Below, in pieces: positions 25,631 through 33,979 of a stretch of DNA of 43,160 nt; position 1 is the first letter of the stretch, and every line of letters begins with the position of its first letter. The notes beneath the pieces were generated by a model that worked only from the letters and a program-made list of their open reading frames with translations, was not told where the DNA came from and searched no databases. Source of the stretch: an uncultured Lachnobacterium sp. (GTDB lineage Bacteria; Bacillota; Clostridia; Lachnospirales; Lachnospiraceae); NCBI GenBank assembly GCA_937889225.1, contig CALAST010000040.1:1-43160 (forward strand), written 5' to 3'. The position numbers and the translations under genes were made by a program.

Positions 25631-26586
25631 ACGATTACTCCTCCAATAAATTCATTCAATGCCATCTCATATTTTTCAGTTTCTTTATAGTAACTTTCTG
25701 CATGGGAAGCCCCTTCTACAATTACTTGAACGGTTCCCGGCTTGCAGTTTTTATAAATTTCTTCACACATGGACACCGGAACAAAGAAATCTTCATCTCC
25801 ATGAATCAGCAAAATTGGCACATCTGCCTTTTTTACTTCTTCTGCTGCATTACATTCATCTAATGCATATCCTGCTTTCTTTTTATTTACTTCATTTGCA
25901 ATCTGCATAATTGGAAATGCCGGCATATGGTACATGGAATGAAGCACATGTGTAAATACTGCTTTCGCTGAAGTAAAAGCACAATCTGAAATAATACCCT
26001 TTACCTGTGATGGTAATGAAAGTCCGCTCGTCATAAGTACCGTAGCTCCGCCCATGGAAGTGCCATGCAAAAGAATCTGCACATCTTCACCACACTCTGC
26101 AATTACCCACTTTATCCATTTCACAGCATCCCAACGGTCTTTCACACCAAAACCGATATACGTTCCTTCACTTTCACCATGAGCTCTCGCATCCGGCAGC
26201 AGCATAGCATATCCATTCTTTAAATAATAATCAGATAAGCCGATATAGTCACTCATTCCCTGACTGGTATATCCATGAAAACCGATGACAACCTTTTTTG
26301 CATCCTGATTTGGCACAAATGTTGCATGTAATTTTAATCCATCATCAGATGTTATATATACATCTTTCCTTGGCTGTTCCAAAAAACGCTGCTTTCGTTC
26401 CTGCAACATCGGCATATATGCATCCCAATCTGTTCCTGACATTTTCATGGTACGTTCTTTCTTAGCGGTACTTCTCTTTAATGCAATATTATAAAAATAT
26501 GCAGAAGCACCGACTTCTGTAATTGCAAGAATGCCAAGACCAATTCCTGCAAGTCCCAATAACCCTTTTGATTTCGATTTCTGCAT
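25627..26586 (-). CDS. Alpha/beta hydrolase with N-terminal membrane anchor
   Basis: A 319-residue serine hydrolase. Residues 8-31 form a membrane segment. The hydrolase domain begins near 75 and has the oxyanion region GFHGYTSQG, the nucleophile Ser177 in GTSMGG, Asp266 in HGDEDFFVP and His295 in GASHAES. It resembles BAAT/dienelactone-type and cinnamoyl-esterase-like hydrolases. In its operon it could release, trim or proofread an acyl product at the membrane. It follows the SCP2 gene by 15 bases and overlaps the condensation-like gene. Confidence 0.9.
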   Translation of the reverse strand: MQKSKSKGLLGLAGIGLGILAITEVGASAYFYNIALKRSTAKKERTMKMSGTDWDAYMPMLQERKQRFLEQPRKDVYITSDDGLKLHATFVPNQDAKKVVIGFHGYTSQGMSDYIGLSDYYLKNGYAMLLPDARAHGESEGTYIGFGVKDRWDAVKWIKWVIAECGEDVQILLHGTSMGGATVLMTSGLSLPSQVKGIISDCAFTSAKAVFTHVLHSMYHMPAFPIMQIANEVNKKKAGYALDECNAAEEVKKADVPILLIHGDEDFFVPVSMCEEIYKNCKPGTVQVIVEGASHAESYYKETEKYEMALNEFIGGVIV

Positions 26587-26601
26587 CTTTGTCTCCTTGT
26601 C

Positions 26602-26931
26602 TTATTTACGGCTATCTAACATTTCTTTTAATTTTAAAGCTTTGTCAACATCCCCTTCAAATTTGAGTTTCTGCAATGTTACTGCCATAATTGGGTCGAG
26701 TTTTCCATCTGCAATTTGAAGCAATGTCTTTCCTGAACAAGTAAACGTCACATGTCTATTATGATAGTCATATGGTTCTACACTTAATTTTCCATCTTTT
26801 ACCTCTGCGTAAAAAATGCCCTCTCCTTCACCAGTAATATTAAACTGATAAGCCAGATGTTCTTTGATATTGCTTACATCCGCCCCCATAAATTTACCTT
26901 TAATTTCTGAAAAAAGTTCTGCGTATGTCAT
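26602..26931 (-). CDS. SCP2 sterol-binding domain protein
   Basis: A 109-residue protein that is almost only an SCP2 domain, a hydrophobic-ligand-binding fold often found with lipid-handling enzymes. It ends with the typical ITGEG..., VTFTCSGKTLLQIADGKLDPIMAV and LKFEGDVDKALKL segments. Start chosen at 26931 (MTYAELF) because GGGGGA precedes it. The frame is open further upstream, but that stretch contains the operators. It is the first gene of the five-gene operon and could carry or present the acyl substrate. Confidence 0.85.
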   Translation of the reverse strand: MTYAELFSEIKGKFMGADVSNIKEHLAYQFNITGEGEGIFYAEVKDGKLSVEPYDYHNRHVTFTCSGKTLLQIADGKLDPIMAVTLQKLKFEGDVDKALKLKEMLDSRK

Positions 26932-26947
26932 AAACAATCCCCCTTTT

Positions 26948-27003
26948 TCGACCGATGGTCGATTTGATGATTTCATCATAACACGTTTTCGATCGATGGT
27001 CAA
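26948..27003 (-). promoter_or_regulatory. Operon promoter with two TetR-type operators
   Basis: Minus-strand promoter: -35 TTGACC (26998-27003), a 17-base spacer and TATGAT (26975-26980). The 15-base palindrome TCGACCGATGGTCGA (26948-26962) lies just downstream of the start site. Its near copy TCGATCGATGGTCAA (26989-27003) covers the -35. Their centres are 41 bases apart, about four helical turns. A divergent TetR gene is 160 bases away, so it is the expected repressor. Confidence 0.8.
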
Positions 27004-27095
27004 GTCATAGAAAAACATATAAACTATCCAAAATCTCCAAATTCTAGCTCGTATTTTCTAACATTTTGCAACTGTCCATTTTCGCTTATTTATGG

Positions 27096-27101
27096 TATAA
27101 T
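27096..27101 (+). promoter_or_regulatory. tetR promoter (-10)
   Basis: TATAAT at 27096-27101 before the TetR gene, with no good -35. It lies about 90 bases from the nearest operator, so autorepression may be weak or indirect. Confidence 0.4.
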
Positions 27102-27163
27102 TTTTAAATATTACATTAGTACATTTTGTTGATACATTCACTTAGTTAGAAGGAGGCATTTTT

Positions 27164-27775
27164 TTGACCCAGCAAACAAAATATGACAGAATTTTAAGTG
27201 CACTCCAATCACTTTTGGAAAACAAAAATATTGAAACCATTTCTATCCGTGAAATTGCTCAGACTGCCGGTATTGGAAAAGGAAGTATTTATTACTATTT
27301 CCCTTCCAAAGATGCCATTTTGGAGGCATTAATCGAACGAAGTTATCAAGGTTCTTTGTCTACAGCTAAATCACTTGCAAAACAAACAGATATTTCCTGT
27401 CACAAACGTCTTGCCATGATTTTCGAAGCATGCCGTACTGCATCGTCGTCTTATATGGTTCTGAGAAAAGCTTCCTCTCAAAGCAGCGTGCAGGAAAAGG
27501 CATACATTCATCATAAATTTATTCGATATTTAATCAGCGAATTAACTCCGGTACTTACAGAAATCCTTAGACAGGGAATTCAAAACCAAGAACTGGCATT
27601 TGAAAATCCTGAAGTATTAGCAGAAACTATACTGATTATTCTTACGGTAAAACTGGATAACTCATTATCGCCTTCCTCTACAGAGGATATCAATCAATTT
27701 ATGCATTCCTTTGTTTCACTATTGGAAAAAGGCACAGATGCCAAAGAAAGTACTCTTAATTTTTTAACCGTATAA
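27164..27775 (+). CDS. TetR-family transcriptional regulator
   Basis: A 203-residue TetR/AcrR repressor. The N-terminal helix-turn-helix reads ISIREIAQTAGIGKGSIYYYFPSKDAILEAL. The helical C-terminal ligand-binding part is unique. It starts at TTG, seven bases after AGGAGG; no ATG fits. It is divergent from the SCP2/hydrolase/condensation/ACP/ligase operon, whose promoter carries two matching palindromes, so it very likely represses that operon. An acyl-CoA or hydrophobic ligand is plausible, since the operon handles acyl groups. Confidence 0.92.
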   Translation: MTQQTKYDRILSALQSLLENKNIETISIREIAQTAGIGKGSIYYYFPSKDAILEALIERSYQGSLSTAKSLAKQTDISCHKRLAMIFEACRTASSSYMVLRKASSQSSVQEKAYIHHKFIRYLISELTPVLTEILRQGIQNQELAFENPEVLAETILIILTVKLDNSLSPSSTEDINQFMHSFVSLLEKGTDAKESTLNFLTV

Positions 27776-27788
27776 AAAGAATATAATA

Positions 27789-27845
27789 AAAAGTTGTCAC
27801 TACATAGTATAGTTACCTCTATGTTATGACAACTTTTCTTTTTTT
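27789..27845 (+). terminator. tetR terminator
   Basis: AAAAGTTGTCA (27789-27799) pairs with TGACAACTTTT (27827-27837), with inner ACATAG/CTATGT. CTTTTTTT follows. Confidence 0.85.
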
Positions 27846-27899
27846 ACAAATGCAAGCATTCCTGCTCGAAAATTTTTTTATCCATACCCTAGAACAAAT

Positions 27900-29264
27900 C
27901 TATAACATTCTCGAAAATAGTGTTTCTTTTGCTCCGCAAACCGGACATACAAACCCCTGCTCCAAGGCATCTGTTTCATGCAGATAACCACAAATCCCAC
28001 AGGAAAAAAGTGCTGTTTTTTCTGTCTCTGCCAATTCTCCATTGCCAAATTTCTTTGCGATTTCTTCTACAAAATAAGCATCCAATTCTTCTTTTTGTGC
28101 CATTTCCTGCAAAATAGCAATCGCTTTTTTATGCGGCATTCCGGCTTTATATGGACGGTCTTCTGTCAATGCCTGATAAATATCAAGGCAGGCTAAGAGT
28201 CGTTCTTTTTCTCCCAACTCCTGTGCAGTTTTTCCGAATGGATATCCTTTTCCATTCAGTTTTTCATGATGGTATGCTGCCCAACATCGAATTTCCTCAA
28301 ATCCCTGTATTTTTGATAGAAGTCTCCATGTCCAATCCGCATGTGTTTGAATATGCTTATATTCATCTGCCTCCAAACGTCCCGGCTTTTCTAAAACTGC
28401 ATTATTTACGAAAAGCTTTCCGATATCATGCAATGCACCGGCAAAATAAAGCTTTGCAGCAGTTGCTTTGTCCCATCCCAAAGAATCTGCCATCTGCTTT
28501 GCTTTTCCGGCAATCCCAACAGAATGATATTTTGTAAAAGGCGATTTATAGTCAATAATACGGGCAAACAACTCTGCCAAGTTAAAAATGCTATTATCCT
28601 TATTTGTAAATGAAATTTCCATTGGCAACAAGTTATTTTTCAATTGTTCCATTGTATTACTTTGTGTTAAAAGAAGCTGTTCTTTCGATAAAATTTCTAA
28701 AAAAACTTGGCTTGCTGTTATTCCAAATAATATACCTTGTTGTTCTCTTACATATGTTTGAATTTCCGCTAATTTTCCCTCTGATTCCTTAGAATCCGTG
28801 CCTAGGGCAAATTTCAAATCCACCTCATCTGCAATATGTATCAACTGTGCTCCAAGCGGTGTTTCTTCTTCCTTTTTCCCAAAAGGTCCGCTTCCATCTG
28901 CACATTCATGGTGATACAGCACGTATCCTCGCAACATATGGTATCCCGGTATCAATTTCAGGTTATCTTCTCCAGCGATACAATGTTTTTTTCCATCTGC
29001 ATCTTGCCGCAAAAAGCCATTTTCATAATCGTTTTGATATTCGATTAATGCACTATCATGCAAAAGTGCAGCTGTTGCCAAATCAGATACTTCTTCTTCT
29101 GTCATTCCAAGTGCACGTCCCATTTGTACACATAGCCATGCAACTCTTTTTGCATGATGTTCGGTCACACCGAATACTTCTATTTCTACTCGATCTAACG
29201 CTTCTGAAAGAACTGCCAGAAGTTCGTTGCGATCTATCTGTATTTCATTCTGTACTTGTGTCAT
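27900..29264 (-). CDS. Tandem HD-domain protein with rubredoxin-like tail
   Basis: A 454-residue protein with three parts. An HD domain (about 20-200) has H and D in ALLHDSALIEYQ. An HD-GYP-type domain (about 225-400) has GALHDIGKLFVNNAVLEKPG and YHHEKLNGKGYPFG. The C-terminal zinc/iron-ribbon is CGICGYLHETDALEQGFVCPVCG, a rubredoxin-like four-cysteine site. HD-GYP domains hydrolyse cyclic di-GMP; the GYP loop is NGKGYP here. The redox-type tail may sense oxygen or metal, which is inferred. No membrane segment. It follows the HD-GYP response regulator on the same strand after 80 bases. Confidence 0.85.
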   Translation of the reverse strand: MTQVQNEIQIDRNELLAVLSEALDRVEIEVFGVTEHHAKRVAWLCVQMGRALGMTEEEVSDLATAALLHDSALIEYQNDYENGFLRQDADGKKHCIAGEDNLKLIPGYHMLRGYVLYHHECADGSGPFGKKEEETPLGAQLIHIADEVDLKFALGTDSKESEGKLAEIQTYVREQQGILFGITASQVFLEILSKEQLLLTQSNTMEQLKNNLLPMEISFTNKDNSIFNLAELFARIIDYKSPFTKYHSVGIAGKAKQMADSLGWDKATAAKLYFAGALHDIGKLFVNNAVLEKPGRLEADEYKHIQTHADWTWRLLSKIQGFEEIRCWAAYHHEKLNGKGYPFGKTAQELGEKERLLACLDIYQALTEDRPYKAGMPHKKAIAILQEMAQKEELDAYFVEEIAKKFGNGELAETEKTALFSCGICGYLHETDALEQGFVCPVCGAKETLFSRML

Positions 29265-29344
29265 TTTCTACCTCCATTTATATCATCAAATATATTTTTA
29301 GCATAAAGAAAGTAAATAAATTTTAGAACTTGAAATATATATCA

Positions 29345-30394
29345 TTATTTCGTTCTCTTTTTACTTTCTACATCTTTCGCTCGCATTTCATAATTACAAT
29401 CTTCATCTATCATTTCAAGCATAATTTCTGCAAAATACGGGTCAAATTGTGTGCCTTTGCCTTTTTCAATTTCTTCACGCACAATTTCCTGTGAAAGTAT
29501 CTTACGATAACTACGGTTCGATGTCATGGCATCATAAGCATCAGCAACTCCAATTAACCTTGCATTTTCCGGAATGTCTTCACCTGCAAGTCCATCCGGA
29601 TAACCTTTGCCATCATATCTCTCATGGTGCCATCTTGCACCTGTAACAATTGCCGGGATTTGTGAAATTGTCTTTAATATGTCACTTCCAATTACCGGAT
29701 GCTGACGAATGACTTGGTATTCCTCATCTGTCAATCGTCCCGGTTTATTAATGATATGGTCTGGAATACCAATCTTCCCAATGTCATGCAACAGTCCGAT
29801 ATAATAAATATCCTGCTGCTCTTTTGCAGATTTTCCACATCTGCGCGCAATTTCTCTGGAATAAGTCGCTACACGCATAGAATGCCCATTTGTATATTTA
29901 TCTTTTGCATCAATCGTATTTGCAAGTGTTTTCATAATTTCTTCGGAAAGCTGCTCTACCTGCCGTCTTTGTTCCTGTGCTTCTCTTGTCTGTATTCTTA
30001 CTTCTTCCTGCAAATTTTTCTGCAAACGGCTAAGCTCTAAGATACGGCTTACACGCTGCAACATAATCTCCGCAACAAACGGCTTTGTAATAAAATCCAT
30101 TGCCCCCTTGCGAAGTGCTTCAATTTCCGTTTCACGGTCATGGTCACCTGTCAGAAAAATAACCGGAATATCTTTATATTCTTCTGTATTTTGAAGTTGC
30201 TCCATTACCTCAAAGCCATCCATTTGCGGCATACGGTAATCCAGTAAAATCAAATCTGGAATTTTTCGCTTTAATAACTCAAGAGCCGCCTGGCCGGAAT
30301 TCGCGCAAAGCACCTCAAAATGTTCCTTTAAAATAATCATTGCAATTCTAAGATTGATTCCATCGTCATCTACTACAAGTATTGTTTGCTGCAT
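29345..30394 (-). CDS. Response regulator with HD-GYP phosphodiesterase domain
   Basis: About 349 residues. The N-terminal receiver opens TILVVDDDGIN with the phosphoacceptor Asp in LILLDYRMPQMDG and K in FITKPFV. A coiled linker follows, then an HD-GYP domain: HSMRVATYSREIA, LLHDIGKIGIPDHI, RWHHERYDGKGYPDGLAG. It would cut cyclic di-GMP when phosphorylated. I place the start at 30394 because GGAG lies eight bases upstream; an ATG 14 codons earlier (30436) has no good ribosome site. No partner kinase is adjacent. Confidence 0.9.
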   Translation of the reverse strand: MQQTILVVDDDGINLRIAMIILKEHFEVLCANSGQAALELLKRKIPDLILLDYRMPQMDGFEVMEQLQNTEEYKDIPVIFLTGDHDRETEIEALRKGAMDFITKPFVAEIMLQRVSRILELSRLQKNLQEEVRIQTREAQEQRRQVEQLSEEIMKTLANTIDAKDKYTNGHSMRVATYSREIARRCGKSAKEQQDIYYIGLLHDIGKIGIPDHIINKPGRLTDEEYQVIRQHPVIGSDILKTISQIPAIVTGARWHHERYDGKGYPDGLAGEDIPENARLIGVADAYDAMTSNRSYRKILSQEIVREEIEKGKGTQFDPYFAEIMLEMIDEDCNYEMRAKDVESKKRTK

Positions 30395-30527
30395 ATTGTT
30401 TTCTCCATATTGTGTCAAATTATTCGTTTGTTCCATTCTCGATTTAGCTATTATATATCTTCCACTTATTAAAACACAGTCTGTTTTTATTTCACTTATA
30501 CGCTCTGAATCTTATAACATTGGTACA

Positions 30528-30556
30528 ATCTTAACATGCAAAAGTAAGTTTTTCAA
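30528..30556 (-). promoter_or_regulatory. Promoter of the HD-GYP regulator
   Basis: Minus strand: TTGAAA (30551-30556), a 17-base spacer and TAAGAT (30528-30533), leaving a long leader of about 125 bases. Confidence 0.55.
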
Positions 30557-30585
30557 GTATTCACATCATCACGGATAGCGTAAAT

Positions 30586-30693
30586 TTACTGTAGAAAAAT
30601 GAAGTTTCCAATCTGCTTTCCGGAAGTGCCATGTTCTCTTGCAATCGTAATAATTGTACCCGGTTTTGAATGTTTAATCACCAGATTTTCCAT
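30586..30693 (-). pseudogene. Truncated cytidylate-kinase-like gene (35 codons)
   Basis: A short ORF starts four bases after the spoIVB stop, reads MENLVIKH, then PGTIITIAREHGTSGKQIGN, and ends at TAA. The ITIAREHGTSGKQIG segment matches the start of cytidylate-kinase-like proteins (IT-x-REYGSGG-x-xIG). The rest of the kinase is absent, and no further frame continues it before the next promoter. GGAG lies upstream, so it may still be translated. It looks like a remnant left by a rearrangement next to spoIVB. Confidence 0.6.
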
Positions 30694-30696
30694 TTC

Positions 30697-31776
30697 TTAA
30701 TGATACTCCAACATATTCTCAATAAAAATCCCATATCCTTTTGTAGGGTTATTTACAAGCACATGTGTGACAGCCCCCACTATTTTTCCATTTTGAATAA
30801 TAGGTGAGCCACTCATCCCCTGTATAATTCCGCCTGTCAATTCCAGCAACTCATCATCTGTAACCTCAATATGCAGTCCCTTTTTCGAATCAACCGACAG
30901 ATAATCCACATAAGTAATCCTAATATCATACACTTGTCGCATTCCTGATACTTCCGAAATAATCTGTGCGTCCCCCTCTACAATCTCCTGTTTTTGTGCA
31001 ACAGGATATATTTCTTGCGATGCCGCATAACTTTTCAAATCTTCGCTATCTAATTTTCCAAACACACCTGCTGCACAATTTGTTTTCAAATTGCCAATAT
31101 GATTCGAACTTCCATAATAAATTACTCCCTTAATCTCCCCAGGTGTGCCCTTTTTTCCTTTTCGAATACTCACAATCTCAGAATGATAAATATCTCCGTC
31201 TTTTGTTTTCATCAAAAATTCCGTCTCACCATCGCTCATGCCATGGCCAAGTGCTGCAAAACTTCCATCTTCTGCAAAATAAGTAATCGTTCCTACACCT
31301 GCCAAATCATCTTTCACCCAAATTCCTAACATATATTCTCCATTTTTAGCAAGTATTGGTGTAATTTCCGTTTCAAACGTCGCTTCTTCCCGCATTACCA
31401 TCATACGAATGGGATTTCCTTCTGATTCTGTAACAATATTTATCAAATCTTCTTTGCAGGTCAATTCCACTCCATTCATTTCCAAAATATAATCTCCTGA
31501 TTTCACAACAGAATGTGCGGGATTTTCAGACGTACCTTCCGCTGATTCAATCAGACTTGTCGCAATCACAAAGATTCCATCTGACTTTGTATAAATCCCT
31601 ACCACTTTTCCGCAAGGATATACATATCGTACTTGTTCATTGCTTGCTGTTTTTCCTTTTCCCCAAAAATCCTGATTGGGTATCTCACTAAGGACTAATT
31701 CATAACCAAGCAAAATAACTGCACAAGCGTACACCATTACCAAATTTTTCACTATTTTCACATAAAAATTCCGCAT
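30697..31776 (-). CDS. spoIVB: SpoIVB-type S55 serine protease
   Basis: Sporulation protease that signals from the forespore to activate processing of pro-sigma-K in the mother cell. The 359 residues (shorter than B. subtilis SpoIVB) have an N-terminal membrane segment (9-27), a PDZ domain (about 85-150) and the S55 protease part. That part has His in AALGHGMSDGETE and the serine in GMSGSPIIQNGKIVGAVTHVL. The start codon lies inside a perfect hairpin with the ribosome site in its loop. recN is directly upstream, as is usual, but spo0A does not follow. Confidence 0.94.
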   Translation of the reverse strand: MRNFYVKIVKNLVMVYACAVILLGYELVLSEIPNQDFWGKGKTASNEQVRYVYPCGKVVGIYTKSDGIFVIATSLIESAEGTSENPAHSVVKSGDYILEMNGVELTCKEDLINIVTESEGNPIRMMVMREEATFETEITPILAKNGEYMLGIWVKDDLAGVGTITYFAEDGSFAALGHGMSDGETEFLMKTKDGDIYHSEIVSIRKGKKGTPGEIKGVIYYGSSNHIGNLKTNCAAGVFGKLDSEDLKSYAASQEIYPVAQKQEIVEGDAQIISEVSGMRQVYDIRITYVDYLSVDSKKGLHIEVTDDELLELTGGIIQGMSGSPIIQNGKIVGAVTHVLVNNPTKGYGIFIENMLEYH

Positions 31777-31812
31777 ACTGTTACTCCTTTACATAGGATT
31801 AGTATGCGGAAT
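31768..31812 (-). promoter_or_regulatory. recN-spoIVB hairpin covering the spoIVB start
   Basis: ATTCCGCATACT (31768-31779) and AGTATGCGGAAT (31801-31812) form a perfect 12-pair stem with a 21-base loop. On the minus strand it follows the recN stop by a few bases. It holds AAGGAG in the loop and the spoIVB ATG in the distal arm, then TTTTT. It could end the recN mRNA and also hide the spoIVB start. Confidence 0.7.
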
Positions 31813-31815
31813 CTT

Positions 31816-33492
31816 TTATTTTTTCATGTACGCCAATTCTTTCATTTCTTTTGCGTTTTTGATAACGGCATCTGTAATTTCCACGCCACCAAGCATTCGT
31901 GCTAATTCCAAAATGCTTTCTTCTTCTTTTAATTTATAAATATTGGAATGTGTTTCGCTATTTTCTACTTTCTTTTCAATTAAAAAATGCCCATCTGCCA
32001 TTGCTGCAATCTGTGGAAGATGCGTAATACAGATAATCTGATGATTACGTCCTAATACATTCATTTTTTCAGCAACCATTTGAGCAGTACGTCCGCTAAT
32101 TCCGCTGTCAATTTCGTCAAAAATCAAACTTTCTATCTCATCGGCATCTGCCATAATCGTTTTAATTGCAAGCATAATACGGGAAAGCTCACCACCGGAA
32201 GCAATTTTCCCAAGTGGCTTTACCGGCTCACCCGGATTTGTAGAAATCATAAACTCCGGTTCATCATAGCCATTTGCGGAATATGCGGTAGGTTCGCCAA
32301 ATTCCATGTCAAATATCACATCTAAAAAATTCAAATCCTTAAGTGCAGATGTAATTGCTTGACAAAGCACTTCTGCCTGTTTTTTACGAATTTTTGAAAT
32401 TGCTTCACACCGCTTTTGTACTTTTTGCTCCGCTTCTTTTAAAGAGACGGATAACTTATGTAAATATTCATCATAATCATTTAACACGTTAATACGCTGG
32501 CATTTTTCTTCATATACCTGTAGAATTGTTTCTATTGAATTGCCATATTTGGATTTCAAATGATTGATAACATCCAAACGTTTCTCTATCTTATAAAATG
32601 TTTCCTCGTCAAAATCTGCACCGGATATATAAGAAGATAATTCATGGTTAAAATCATGCAGAAGATTTTCGATATCATAAAGCTGATTTTCCAGTTCTTC
32701 TATGTGCTTATCATAGCCTGATATCAAAGAAACTTCACGAAGTGCTCTGCCAATTAAAGCGGATGCACTTTCTCCATCTCCTGCGGTCGCTTCGTAAGCC
32801 AAATTGACACTTTCCATAATTTTACGACTATTGGAAAAGCGTTTGAATTCTTCTTCGAGTTTTTCATCTTCTCCAATACAAAGCTGTGCTTCTTCTATTT
32901 CATTTGCTTCATATTCCAAAAAAGATAATTCTCTTTTTCGTTCTTCCACATCCATGTTGGAATGTTCCCATTCTTCTTTTAGCTTTTTATATTCGAGATA
33001 TTCGCTTTTTAAGCTCTCTTTTAAGTCACCAAGCTCATTTTTTGCATAGGCATCCAAAATATCCAAATGTTTCTTTTTGGATAAAAGCGACTGGTGCTCA
33101 TGCTGTCCATGAATATCAATCAACAAAGAAGAAACTGCCTTTAATTTTGCTGCGGAAACTGCCTCTCCATTAATACGTGCAATCGCTTTTCCGGAGGTGA
33201 TTTTACGACTCAAAATCACAACTCCATCCTCTTCCACTTCAATATCCATTTCTTTTAGTTTGGCTCTTACCTTATCATTTTCAACAGAAAATACCAACTC
33301 TACAAATGCTGTCTCTCCATTTTCTTTCAGCATTTCTTTGGATACTTTCTGCCCTAGTGCCAAATTGATAGAACCAATAATAATTGATTTTCCTGCACCG
33401 GTTTCCCCTGTTAAAATATTTAACCCTTCCGAAAATTCCACTTCTGATTCATCAATTAACGCCAGATTTTTCACATGTAAATTTTGTAACAT
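31816..33492 (-). CDS. recN: DNA repair protein RecN
   Basis: SMC-like ATPase that helps tether and repair DNA double-strand breaks. The 558 residues are the usual RecN length. Walker A is GETGAGKSI near the N-terminus, then a long coiled coil, then the signature LGKIASGGELSRIMLAIK and Walker B SLIFDEIDSGISGRTAQ near the C-terminus. The start has GGGAGAA upstream. The gene sits between argR and spoIVB, the order common in Clostridia. Confidence 0.97.
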   Translation of the reverse strand: MLQNLHVKNLALIDESEVEFSEGLNILTGETGAGKSIIIGSINLALGQKVSKEMLKENGETAFVELVFSVENDKVRAKLKEMDIEVEEDGVVILSRKITSGKAIARINGEAVSAAKLKAVSSLLIDIHGQHEHQSLLSKKKHLDILDAYAKNELGDLKESLKSEYLEYKKLKEEWEHSNMDVEERKRELSFLEYEANEIEEAQLCIGEDEKLEEEFKRFSNSRKIMESVNLAYEATAGDGESASALIGRALREVSLISGYDKHIEELENQLYDIENLLHDFNHELSSYISGADFDEETFYKIEKRLDVINHLKSKYGNSIETILQVYEEKCQRINVLNDYDEYLHKLSVSLKEAEQKVQKRCEAISKIRKKQAEVLCQAITSALKDLNFLDVIFDMEFGEPTAYSANGYDEPEFMISTNPGEPVKPLGKIASGGELSRIMLAIKTIMADADEIESLIFDEIDSGISGRTAQMVAEKMNVLGRNHQIICITHLPQIAAMADGHFLIEKKVENSETHSNIYKLKEEESILELARMLGGVEITDAVIKNAKEMKELAYMKK

Positions 33493-33520
33493 ATTTACGT
33501 TTTGCTGTTCTCCCTTCTTA

Positions 33521-33970
33521 CTACTCTATAATCTTACGAAGCCGCTTCATAAGTGCCGCAGTATCTTCTACAGTTCGAATCGCACACATAATCGTATCAT
33601 CTCCCGCTATCGAACCTACGATTTCATGCAGATTCATGGCATCCAATGAAGCACATACCGCTCCTGCCATACCGGAAACGGTTTTTATCACTAAGATATT
33701 TTGTGCCATATCCATCGAAACAAACCCATCCCGCAATACACGAATATATTTTTCTGATAAAATTTCTACGGAATCATTTAATACGGCATATTTTTGTCTG
33801 CCACCGGAAATTGCAATTTTGGTAAGTTTCAATTCCCGAATATCTCTCGATACCGTAGCTTGCGTTACTGCAAAACCTTCTTTTAATAAGTAATTTAACA
33901 ATTCTTCCTGTGTTTCTATCTCATTCTTTTGAATCAATTCCAATATTTTGGATTGTCTTCTTGTCTTCAT
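33521..33970 (-). CDS. argR: Arginine repressor ArgR
   Basis: A 149-residue regulator that binds DNA as an arginine-dependent hexamer. It has an N-terminal winged helix (about 1-70; EELLNYLLKEGFAVTQATVSRDIREL) and a C-terminal oligomerisation and arginine-binding domain with GSIAGDDTIMCAIR. It could control argH in this window, but a matching operator was not confirmed. It is nine bases after nadK, in the same operon. Confidence 0.96.
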   Translation of the reverse strand: MKTRRQSKILELIQKNEIETQEELLNYLLKEGFAVTQATVSRDIRELKLTKIAISGGRQKYAVLNDSVEILSEKYIRVLRDGFVSMDMAQNILVIKTVSGMAGAVCASLDAMNLHEIVGSIAGDDTIMCAIRTVEDTAALMKRLRKIIE

Positions 33971-33979
33971 TATGTCTCC

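Noticed and set aside
26932..27018. N-terminal extension of the SCP2 protein
   Set aside because: This stretch holds the promoter and both TetR-type operators; the ATG at 26931 has a good ribosome site.
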